40,079 bases of DNA from Planctomycetota bacterium. Lineage in GTDB: Bacteria; Planctomycetota; UBA1135; UBA2386. Below, piece after piece: positions 23,853-30,731 of this stretch (position 1 is the stretch's first letter; every line of letters begins with the position of its first letter). The stretch covers positions 1 through 40,079 of the forward strand of contig CANEYR010000031.1 in the NCBI GenBank assembly GCA_947444055.1, written 5' to 3'. The notes under the pieces are model-generated. The model was not told where the DNA came from. It did no database searches and worked only from the letters and a program-made list of their open reading frames with translations. Position numbers and translations under genes: made by a program.

Positions 23853-24185
23853 ATGGGATTCTGGCGTCGGGTATTTAGTCGACGAGGTCGCGCTGCCTCG
23901 TTTGGGGATGCACTGCCCACGTCCAAGCAGCGGGTGATGTTGTGCGACATGATTCACGACGCCTTCGTCGAGTTGCGACGGCTGTGTGGCGAAGGCCGCA
24001 GCGAGCAGGCCGCTGACTTGGCGGATGCGTTCCACAACATCAGCAAGGAGATGCATGGCTGGGGCAGCTTCAGTTGGGGTCTCTTCTCGCACATGCTGCG
24101 CGGCTACCAGCGAAGGTGGCGGACCGACGAGCAACCGGGGCCAGACTATGTTGCGATGCTCATCGAGGTAAGGTGTGCGGTCTAA
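23853..24185 (+). CDS. Small protein of unknown function
   Basis: 110 residues from the ATG at 23853 (MGFWRRVFSRRGRAASFGD). An in-frame extension upstream lies inside the repeat and is not used. The body looks helical (QRVMLCDMIHDAFVELRRLCGEGRSEQAADLADAFHNISKEM, then GWGSFSWGLFSHMLRGY). No signal peptide or known motif. It sits in the group of small same-strand genes between repeat copies A and B, which points to recently acquired accessory DNA. Such short helical proteins are common among gene cassettes. Confidence 0.7.
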   Translation: MGFWRRVFSRRGRAASFGDALPTSKQRVMLCDMIHDAFVELRRLCGEGRSEQAADLADAFHNISKEMHGWGSFSWGLFSHMLRGYQRRWRTDEQPGPDYVAMLIEVRCAV

Positions 24186-24195
24186 CTCGACGCAG

Positions 24196-24228
24196 GAGTC
24201 ACGAGCGCCGCAACGGTGCTCGTGACTC
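24196..24228. terminator. Perfect 11-bp inverted repeat, candidate terminator or site
   Basis: GAGTCACGAGC (24196-24206) and GCTCGTGACTC (24218-24228) are perfect reverse complements with an 11-base loop. The repeat starts 10 bases after a stop codon and precedes the next gene. No T-run follows, so it may be a recombination or protein-binding site rather than an intrinsic terminator. Confidence 0.45.
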
Positions 24229-24257
24229 AAAGTCAAAGCCGTTGGGTGCATGGATTC

Positions 24258-24791
24258 ATGGACGTCCGCGATCACAACGGTGAGGGGCGGTGGTCAGCCG
24301 CGCAGCTCGTCGCGCGGTATCACGAATACGTCGCCAGTTTTGGCGTCGCCGCGCCTCGCGACGTGTGGCCCCGAGTGCATGAGTCGGGAGGCTGCAAGTG
24401 GGTTTCGCCGGTGATGGAGCGCATCATCGAGGGAATCGAGGAGCAGGATGTTGCTTGTGCGCAGATCGGCGTCGAGTTCATCGAGGAGGACCGAGGGTTC
24501 ATGTTCGGTGCGATCCTCAAGTCCAACACCGCTCGGGCGCTCCGTCGGTGCCAGGTACTCACGGCAGCGCAGATTGACCGTCTCCGACAGCGCATCGTTC
24601 ACCTCTACGCGACTGGTGTTGTTCCCCGCGAGTTCGCGCAGTACTTGAAGCTCATCCGTCGTCTGGGCGTGGGCTCCTATTGGCCGGAGATTGTCGCGGC
24701 TGAGCCTCGGAACTACTTTGCCAAGCGTGCTCGGGCGTTCTTCGAGTCTCGGTTCGATCGAAACGGCCGCCCGGAACCCACCACGGGATAG
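24258..24791 (+). CDS. Accessory protein of unknown function
   Basis: 177 residues from the ATG at 24258 (MDVRDHNGEGRW). The frame is open to a GTG at 24216, but that codon lies inside the perfect inverted repeat at 24196-24228, so the ATG is preferred. The protein is mostly alpha-helical: VMERIIEGIEEQDVACAQIGVEFIEEDRGFMFG, then LKSNTARALRRCQVLTAAQIDRLRQRIVHLYATG, ending with KRARAFFESRFDRNG. No membrane segment or known motif was seen. It belongs to the same run of small plus-strand genes. Confidence 0.7.
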   Translation: MDVRDHNGEGRWSAAQLVARYHEYVASFGVAAPRDVWPRVHESGGCKWVSPVMERIIEGIEEQDVACAQIGVEFIEEDRGFMFGAILKSNTARALRRCQVLTAAQIDRLRQRIVHLYATGVVPREFAQYLKLIRRLGVGSYWPEIVAAEPRNYFAKRARAFFESRFDRNGRPEPTTG

Positions 24792-24901
24792 GAGCCGACG
24801 AGCGGCGCCAAGCCGGTCGTTTGCGCAATTTGAGTCGTGCGCGATGATGCGATCCAACCAGCCGCGGGAGCGGCGGCCGCCAACTCTTCCGGGTCGTATC
24901 C

Positions 24902-25309
24902 ATGGCAGTGACCGCACATCTTTGGTTCCCCGGCCAATGCAGCGAAGCCTTCCACTTCTACGCCCAGCTGTTCGGCGGCGACCTGCGCATGTTCACGTAT
25001 CGAGACACCCCAATGGCGCCGCAGGTGCCGGCGGAATGGGGAGAGAAGATCGTGCATGCGACGCTCTCGTTCCAAGGCGGTGAATTGGCGGGGTCGGACG
25101 TGCAACCCGAGCACTATCGAAAGCCGCAGGGTTTCTCGGTGCTGGTCGACGTCGACGGCGTCGAGAACGCTCTTCGCATCTTCAATGCCCTGGTGGAAGG
25201 CGGCAGCGTGTCGATGCCGATGCAGCAGACCTTCTGGTCGCCAGCCTTTGGCGTGCTCGTCGATCGGTTTGGCATTCCGTGGGAGATCAACGGCAAGGCA
25301 TCCGGCTGA
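24902..25309 (+). CDS. VOC family protein (PhnB/glyoxalase-like)
   Basis: 135 residues of the vicinal-oxygen-chelate fold, PhnB subgroup. HLWFPGQCSEAFHFYAQLFGGDLRMFTYRD is the first beta-alpha-beta-beta-beta unit. ATLSFQGGELAGSD and FWSPAFGVLVDRFGIPWEING form the second; the FG(I/V)PW ending is typical. Members bind a metal and small substrates, and the specific reaction is unknown. The gene ends 12 bases before repeat copy B. VOC genes of this type are frequent passengers in integron cassettes, which fits the neighbourhood but is not proof. Confidence 0.9.
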   Translation: MAVTAHLWFPGQCSEAFHFYAQLFGGDLRMFTYRDTPMAPQVPAEWGEKIVHATLSFQGGELAGSDVQPEHYRKPQGFSVLVDVDGVENALRIFNALVEGGSVSMPMQQTFWSPAFGVLVDRFGIPWEINGKASG

Positions 25310-25321
25310 TCGGTGCATGTG

Positions 25322-25426
25322 CGGCCACCGCGGTCGTCGAGTGGCCAGCTGACTGGTCTGGCGGTAGGCTGGCCGCCAACTGGAACGCGCCGCTGTCCGT
25401 CATTTCCGTCGAACACGGTTGGTTGA
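25322..25426 (+). repeat. Imperfect ~105-bp direct repeat, copy B
   Basis: Aligned with copy A over GGTCGTCGAGTGG to TCGAACACG, roughly three quarters identical by eye. Within it GGCCAGC (25343-25349) and GCTGGCC (25368-25374) form a perfect 7-bp inverted repeat. GTTAGGC of copy A is GGTAGGC here. It lies between the VOC and DUF4259 genes, in the same orientation as copy A. Confidence 0.75.
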
Positions 25427-25574
25427 GAATGCGAGGCGGTGGAGTCAGGCCGATGAACCAAGCAGGCGGCGGACTTCGTGGGCGAGGTCAGAGTGGTGCG
25501 CTACGCTGCCAGCTAGGCCATGCGACACCGACGCGAATGAACGCACCGAGGCAGCCCGGCCTGGAGTACTACAC

Positions 25575-25970
25575 ATGGGAGCATGGGGACACGGCCCTTT
25601 CGAGAACGACGATGCTGGCGACTGGATTGCGGAACTGGAGGAGTCAGAGGACTTCTCGGTTGTGCAAGCGGCGCTTGAGGCGGTCGTGCGTCCGGGGACC
25701 TACCTGGAGGCGCCAGAGTGTTCAACGGCCATTGCCGCAGCCGAGGTTGTTGCGGCATCCCTTGGTCGCCCAGTAACTGGTCTACCCGAAGAGGCCGGAG
25801 CGTGGATCGCGGCCCGTGGGGCCGCACCACCCAGAATCGTCGGCTTGGCGAAGCAGGCACTTGCAGCGATCAGATCCGAGTCTGAGCTTCGGGATCTCTG
25901 GGAGGAGGGCGACGGCTTTGACGAGTGGGTGAAGTCCATGAGCGACCTTGAGGCGAGAATCGCGGGCTAG
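25575..25970 (+). CDS. DUF4259 protein
   Basis: 131 residues from the ATG at 25575. The DUF4259 signature at the start is unmistakable: MGAWGHGPFENDDAGDW, then a helical body (VVQAALEAVV, STAIAAAEVVAASLGRP, GLAKQALAAIRSESELRDLW). The function is unknown. This family occurs widely as a solitary small gene in accessory regions. A 148-base stretch with no recognised signal separates it from repeat copy B. Confidence 0.9.
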   Translation: MGAWGHGPFENDDAGDWIAELEESEDFSVVQAALEAVVRPGTYLEAPECSTAIAAAEVVAASLGRPVTGLPEEAGAWIAARGAAPPRIVGLAKQALAAIRSESELRDLWEEGDGFDEWVKSMSDLEARIAG

Positions 25971-26059
25971 TGAGCCCATGCACGCAACGAGCGTTTCAGC
26001 GGCGATCGCGGCGGATGCGCAAAGCTGGCGCGTGGCCGCGCAATCTGCCGCGCCGCGGC

Positions 26060-27043
26060 CTAACGCGCCCGCGGCCGTCGCCGACCACCACCCCGCACCG
26101 GCGTCTGCTGCGCCTGCCCAGGACGTTCCGACGCCAACGCATTCACCAGCATCGTGCGATACGAGCGATAGCGACTCTCCCCAATCTCACCTTTGGCCAG
26201 CGCGGCCTTCACCGCACAATTCGCTTCGCCATCGTGCAAGCAACTGCGGTACTCACACTGCGGCAGCCGGGCCGCAATCTCCAAGAACAAGAACTGCAGC
26301 TCTTGCGAGCCGACGCAGAACAGATGGAAGTTGCGGATGCCGGGTGTGTCGAGCACGTGGCCGCCGCCGGGCAGCGGGATCAACTCGGTGTGCGTCGTCG
26401 TGTGCCGCCCTTGGCGGATGTGGTTGAGGTCGCCGATGCGCAGCGTGATGCCGGGCACGATCGCGTTCAGCAGCGACGACTTGCCGGCTCCGGATAGACC
26501 GATGACGACGCTGCGGTTCTGGCGCAGCAACTGCTCGACTTCGTGCAGGGTCTCCGGGGTCGTGTGGCCAGGCACCGTGCAGGTCGCCAACACGCGCGCG
26601 CCACTCTGCGCGTAGACCCGCGCCCACTTCGCCGCCAACTCGGCATCGAGATCGACCTTGCTGAGCACCAGCGTGCAGGGAATGCGTTCGCGCGCGGCGG
26701 CGGCGAGCACGCCGTCGACGAGTTCTGGTTGGAACGGTGGCGCGCTGACGCTGGCGACGGCTAGCACGTGCGTGATGTTGGCGGCCAGCACCTGGGCTTG
26801 TTCTTCGCCTTCGGCGGCGGCGCGCCGGTGTAGCTGCGAACTGCGCGGCAATACGGAGTCAATCGCCTTGCCCGTGGCATCGAGCACGACCCGATCGCCC
26901 ACGGCGAGCGGGCGGCGTTCATGCGAGCGCTGCTCGAACAACTTGCCGGCTAGCGGCAGCTGGCGACGTTCGCCTTCGACCTCGACGTGGCAGACTTTGG
27001 CGTCAATGCGTAGAACGAGGCCTTGCGGCGATAATGGTTGCAT
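26060..27043 (-). CDS. rsgA: Ribosome small-subunit-dependent GTPase A
   Basis: 327 residues. RsgA is a circularly permuted GTPase that helps 30S subunit maturation. After an N-terminal OB domain comes G4 (SKVD, 128-131), then G1 GLSGAGKS (182-189), the G2 region GRHTTTHTE and G3 DTPG (232-235). The C-terminal zinc site is Cys263, Cys268, His270, Cys276. G4 has Ser in place of the usual Asn, a common variant. The ATG at 27043 is the only start that keeps the OB domain; it overlaps the gluQ start on the other strand. The C-terminus ends in a basic Gly/Arg/Pro tail. Confidence 0.95.
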   Translation of the reverse strand: MQPLSPQGLVLRIDAKVCHVEVEGERRQLPLAGKLFEQRSHERRPLAVGDRVVLDATGKAIDSVLPRSSQLHRRAAAEGEEQAQVLAANITHVLAVASVSAPPFQPELVDGVLAAAARERIPCTLVLSKVDLDAELAAKWARVYAQSGARVLATCTVPGHTTPETLHEVEQLLRQNRSVVIGLSGAGKSSLLNAIVPGITLRIGDLNHIRQGRHTTTHTELIPLPGGGHVLDTPGIRNFHLFCVGSQELQFLFLEIAARLPQCEYRSCLHDGEANCAVKAALAKGEIGESRYRSYRTMLVNALASERPGQAQQTPVRGGGRRRPRAR

Positions 27044-27972
27044 CAAGAGCAAGGGTGGTGGGTCGACTGGCGCCGAGCCCAACGGGTGCATTGCACCTCG
27101 GCAACGCCCGCACATTCTTGCTGGCGTGGTTGTCGGTTCGTTCGCGCGGGGGGACTCTACTGCTGCGCGTCGAAGACATCGATGGTCCTCGCACCAAGGT
27201 GGGGGCGGCGATGCAAACACTCGACGACCTGCGGTGGCTTGGCCTCGACTGGGATGGTGAGCCCGTGGTGCAGAGCGCACGGCTCGATCGCTATCGCGCC
27301 GCCGCTGTGCGGTTGCTTGAAATGGGCCTGGCCTACCCCTGCGTGTGCACGCGCAGCGAAATCGAGACCGCGGCCTCGGCGCCGCATGAAGGGGTCGATG
27401 ACGGGCCGGTGTATCCGGGAACGTGTCGTGGTCGCTTCGCCGACTTGGCGGCGGCGCGTAAGGAAACGGATCGCGACGCGGCGCTGCGTTTTCGTGTGGA
27501 TGGTGGGGCGGTGCCGTTCGTCGATCGCTTCGTGGGCTCGCAGCCAGGCCGCATTGACGGCGACTTTGTCGTGCAGAAGCGCGACGGCGGGCCGGCCTAC
27601 CAACTGGCGGTGGTGGTCGACGACGCGGCGCAAGGCGTTACCGAAGTGCTGCGCGCGGATGACTTGCTGGCGAGCACGCCGCGGCAGTTGTTGCTCTACA
27701 CAGCGCTCGGACTGACGCCGCCTTTGTTTGCGCATGTGCCACTGCTTGTCGGCGCTGATGGTCGGCGATTGGCGAAGCGGCATGGCGACACGTCGCTCCG
27801 GCACCTGCGGGAACGCGGCGTGCGGCCGGAGCGATTGGTGGGCTACCTCGCGTTCTTGTGTGGTCTGCGCGCGCGCGGGGAAGAGTGTTTGCCCGCCGAC
27901 TTGCTCGGCGACTTCGAGTTGTCGCGGGTGCCGACGCAGGCGCTGCGCGCCGATGATCACGAACTGATCTGA
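27034..27972 (+). CDS. gluQ: Glutamyl-Q tRNA(Asp) synthetase
   Basis: 312 residues. GluQ-RS attaches glutamate to queuosine 34 of tRNA(Asp), without an anticodon-binding domain. GRLAPSPTGALHLGNARTFLLAW holds the HIGH-type motif (HLGN), LLLRVEDIDGPR follows, and the KMSKS-type loop is LAKRHGD. Zinc-type cysteines are in YPCVCTR and YPGTCR. The size is right for this truncated GluRS paralogue, not for GltX. The ATG at 27034 places nine residues before GRLAPSP, about as in known enzymes; GTG at 27055 or 27058 would shorten it. Its 5' end overlaps rsgA by 10 bases. The link to queuosine pairs with the QueG-like gene elsewhere in the window. Confidence 0.93.
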   Translation: MVASRARVVGRLAPSPTGALHLGNARTFLLAWLSVRSRGGTLLLRVEDIDGPRTKVGAAMQTLDDLRWLGLDWDGEPVVQSARLDRYRAAAVRLLEMGLAYPCVCTRSEIETAASAPHEGVDDGPVYPGTCRGRFADLAAARKETDRDAALRFRVDGGAVPFVDRFVGSQPGRIDGDFVVQKRDGGPAYQLAVVVDDAAQGVTEVLRADDLLASTPRQLLLYTALGLTPPLFAHVPLLVGADGRRLAKRHGDTSLRHLRERGVRPERLVGYLAFLCGLRARGEECLPADLLGDFELSRVPTQALRADDHELI

Positions 27973-27987
27973 CGAGCGTCGTCGCCG

Positions 27988-30600
27988 CTACTTGCCGTTC
28001 GGCGGTGGCGTGTCTTTCTCGCCGGCCATCGCGGGGGTGCCGAGCCACGGGCGAATCGCGAACGCGATGGCGGTCGTCGTCACCAAGATCGCGGCGACGA
28101 GAATGGCGAGCAGGCGGGTGCGTTGGCGCGCGCGCGCAACGAGCGCTGCATGCTGCGCGTCGACGGCGCGCTGGCAGTGCGCCGTGACTGTGCGCCAGTG
28201 TTCGATCAGACGCACGACGCGACCGGGCGGGTCGAAGGTCTGGTCGCCCTGCGTCAGCGACGCCGACAGCTGCTCGATCGTGGCGTGCGCGAGGCGCAGT
28301 CGCTCCATCGGGTCGACGGTGCCGTCGAGTTGGTGTTCGGCGAGGCCGGCGCGTTCGAGGGCGATCTCGGTGTCGATGTCGCGCAGATCGCGGTGGTAGA
28401 GCACGGTGCGCTCCGCGGGCACGTGCATGACCAAGAACAGCAGGCAATCGCGGCGCTCTTCGAGCACTTGCAGGCGGCCAACGAACGTGCTCGCCGGGTC
28501 ATCCTGCAGTGTGCCGTAGAGCGTCGCCAGATCGACATTGCGGCGAACGGAGGCCTCGACCTCTTGCTTGCGACGGCGCGCTTGTTCGAGCCGGTCTTGC
28601 AGGCGGGTCGCTTCTTCCCGCTCGCGTTCGTCGCCGGGACTGAGTCCGGCAACGGCACGTTCCATGTCGAACAGGCCGGTGGTCCAGTGGCCGCGCGCCA
28701 GGGCGTGTTCGGCACTCTCGGCGAGGCGATCGCGTGTGGAGCGCGCTTGCTCGAGCGAGAGTCGCAGCGATTCGATGCCGTCCAACAGTTGGCTGCGCGG
28801 GCGCTCAGGGCGATCGAGGAACGCTTCGAGAATGCGGAACGTGTCGAGGCGCCCGAGGGTCAATTGCAGCGGGCGCACGGGCACTGGCACGGCCGCGAGT
28901 CCCTGCCGCGCGTCGGCGAGCAGTTGCCACGCTTGGTCGGTGACGTGCGCCAGCGCCAGCGCCAACACGTCGAGGGCGGCCGCGATCTGCGGCAGGTGAG
29001 GGAACTCGTCGACGACGTTGGTGAGGGTGAGTTGCAGGCTGCGCAGGCCAACGGCACTGGCTTGCACGTCGCCGCGCGGCGCGCGCACCTTCGCCAGCGT
29101 GGCGGCTTTCACGATCGTCGTCAGCGGATGCAGGGCCGTGCTGTCCCACAACGGCGCCATGCGTTCGACGTTGGTGTCGGCGCGGGCGACCCGGTCGAGG
29201 TAGAAGCTGAGCCGATGCAGGCGGTCGCGATGGCGGGCCGCGGTGGGTGAAGCGCCGCCATGGCGCGCGGCCATTTGTTCGATCGCCGCTTCGGCGGCAC
29301 GGCAGTCGAGCCGCTGTTCGGCGGCGTTGATGCGTTCGACGTCGTCGCGCAGTTCGGCGTGGGCGGTCGCGACTTGCACTTTCAGGCGCTGCAGGAACGC
29401 CAAGGGCTCGCGTTGTGACAGACCCACTTGCCCACTCGCATCGACGGGCACCATCGGCAGGCCACCTGGCATCGCGATCGCTAGACGAACCGCGCGGTCG
29501 AGGGCGGCGAGCCAGTCCGTCGCGGCGGTGAACATCTCCAACTTGCTTTGCGCGGCGGTGTGTTGGGCCGCGGCCGCGAGCAGCAGGGTCGTTGCGTGCA
29601 GCAGATCCGCGCGCCAACGCAGCAGCTCGGCATGGCGAGGAAAACGGCGCAGCGCGCTGGCCACGTGCATGAGGGCGGTCAGCACGGCGGTGGGCTCGTC
29701 AGGCACAGCCGTCGGTCGCGTCAGCAGCTGTGGCCGCTTCGCGAGCAGCCGTCGCCGTTGCCGCCACACGCGTTCGCCCGGCCCATCGTCGAGGGTCGAG
29801 GGTTTGCGCGCGAACGCAGCACTTGTCCAATCGGCGAGAACGAGCTCGCCCTGGTCGTTCTGTAGGGTGCTCGCTAGTTGTGCCAGTTGCGCGGCGACGT
29901 TGGCTGCTGCGGGGCGTTGGGTTGGGTTTGCATGGCAGCACGCCGCGATCAGCGCTTGCAGCGCGGCGTGCGGCGCGATCTTGGCAGCACCGCCGCCCGA
30001 CAACAGCCAAGCCAGCGTGGCGCCGAGGCCATACACGTCGATGGCGGCGGTGGGCGCACCGGCCGCGGCTTCGGGCGCGCGGAAGCCAACGGTGCCGAGG
30101 GCCGCGACGAAGCCGGTCTGGCCGCGCGTGATCGGCTGCGCGTGCTCGAAATCGAGCAGCGTGGTGACGGTGCCGTCGGCGAGCAGGTTCTTTGGCTTGA
30201 CGTCGCCGTGGCAAAGGCCGGCCGGAGCACCCGGCAGCCGCAGGCCGTGCATGCGCGCCAAGGTGGCGGCGACCGATGCGAGCAAAGTGCAGGCGGTGGT
30301 CGCCGCGAGCGCGCCGCGTTCCATTACCAGTCGGTCGAGGTCGACGCCCGGCAACCGTTGCGTCGACACGAACGGCCGATTGCTCGCGGCGTCGATGCCG
30401 ACCGCCAGGTGCGGCACCACCCCTGGTCCCGCGACGAGGCGGCCCATGGCGAATTCGCGTTCTGCCTCGGCGAGCGTGCCGACGACGAACACTTTGATCA
30501 CGACTCGGCCATGCGCCGGGTCGTGGCGTTCGACCACGGATCGGGCCGGTGAACAGTGCAAGTACCGGTCGGCGCCTACGGAGGCGGACGGTGATGGCAT
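27988..30600 (-). CDS. Atypical Ser/Thr protein kinase with coiled-coil and C-terminal membrane anchor
   Basis: 870 residues from ATG 30600. The kinase domain covers about 10-260. Lys36 in VVIKVF is the ATP lysine; the catalytic loop is HGDVKPKN (131-138), with Gly instead of Arg before Asp133. DFE (150-152) replaces DFG, APE is at 175-177, and DVYGLG follows. The glycine-rich loop is not recognisable (SPARSVVERHDP). A long region of helices rich in Arg, Ala, Leu and Glu follows, probably coiled coil, then one membrane segment near 830-848 (LLAILVAAILVTTTAIAFA). The kinase domain is therefore cytoplasmic and the C-terminus outside. It is divergent from a sigma-54 activator 131 bases away. Confidence 0.82.
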   Translation of the reverse strand: MPSPSASVGADRYLHCSPARSVVERHDPAHGRVVIKVFVVGTLAEAEREFAMGRLVAGPGVVPHLAVGIDAASNRPFVSTQRLPGVDLDRLVMERGALAATTACTLLASVAATLARMHGLRLPGAPAGLCHGDVKPKNLLADGTVTTLLDFEHAQPITRGQTGFVAALGTVGFRAPEAAAGAPTAAIDVYGLGATLAWLLSGGGAAKIAPHAALQALIAACCHANPTQRPAAANVAAQLAQLASTLQNDQGELVLADWTSAAFARKPSTLDDGPGERVWRQRRRLLAKRPQLLTRPTAVPDEPTAVLTALMHVASALRRFPRHAELLRWRADLLHATTLLLAAAAQHTAAQSKLEMFTAATDWLAALDRAVRLAIAMPGGLPMVPVDASGQVGLSQREPLAFLQRLKVQVATAHAELRDDVERINAAEQRLDCRAAEAAIEQMAARHGGASPTAARHRDRLHRLSFYLDRVARADTNVERMAPLWDSTALHPLTTIVKAATLAKVRAPRGDVQASAVGLRSLQLTLTNVVDEFPHLPQIAAALDVLALALAHVTDQAWQLLADARQGLAAVPVPVRPLQLTLGRLDTFRILEAFLDRPERPRSQLLDGIESLRLSLEQARSTRDRLAESAEHALARGHWTTGLFDMERAVAGLSPGDEREREEATRLQDRLEQARRRKQEVEASVRRNVDLATLYGTLQDDPASTFVGRLQVLEERRDCLLFLVMHVPAERTVLYHRDLRDIDTEIALERAGLAEHQLDGTVDPMERLRLAHATIEQLSASLTQGDQTFDPPGRVVRLIEHWRTVTAHCQRAVDAQHAALVARARQRTRLLAILVAAILVTTTAIAFAIRPWLGTPAMAGEKDTPPPNGK

Positions 30601-30620
30601 GGGAATTGGAAGTGTCGCTA

Positions 30621-30638
30621 CCTCGGTGGCAGCCGAGG
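30621..30638. promoter_or_regulatory. Inverted repeat between the kinase and the sigma-54 activator
   Basis: CCTCGG and CCGAGG flank a 6-base spacer (TGGCAG) at 30621-30638, within the intergenic region of two divergent genes. It is a plausible operator for a dimeric regulator or a stem in the kinase leader. No strict sigma-54 promoter (GG-N10-GC with TGGCAC and TTGC) was found. Confidence 0.3.
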
Positions 30639-30731
30639 TTGTCCAGGGGCGCAGGCCCAAGGGGGTGGTGCTGGACAGCCGCGCAAGTTACCAGAAACTA
30701 CCTGACGTCGGCGCGCGACGGAAACCCGACG

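Noticed and set aside
24216..24257. GTG start for the 177-aa accessory protein
   Set aside because: The codon lies inside a perfect 11-bp inverted repeat; the ATG at 24258 avoids it.
26058..26064. GCCTAAC, an integron-core-like heptamer at the edge of the accessory genes
   Set aside because: It covers the stop codon of rsgA and has no partner GTTRRRY in the right order or any visible hairpin.
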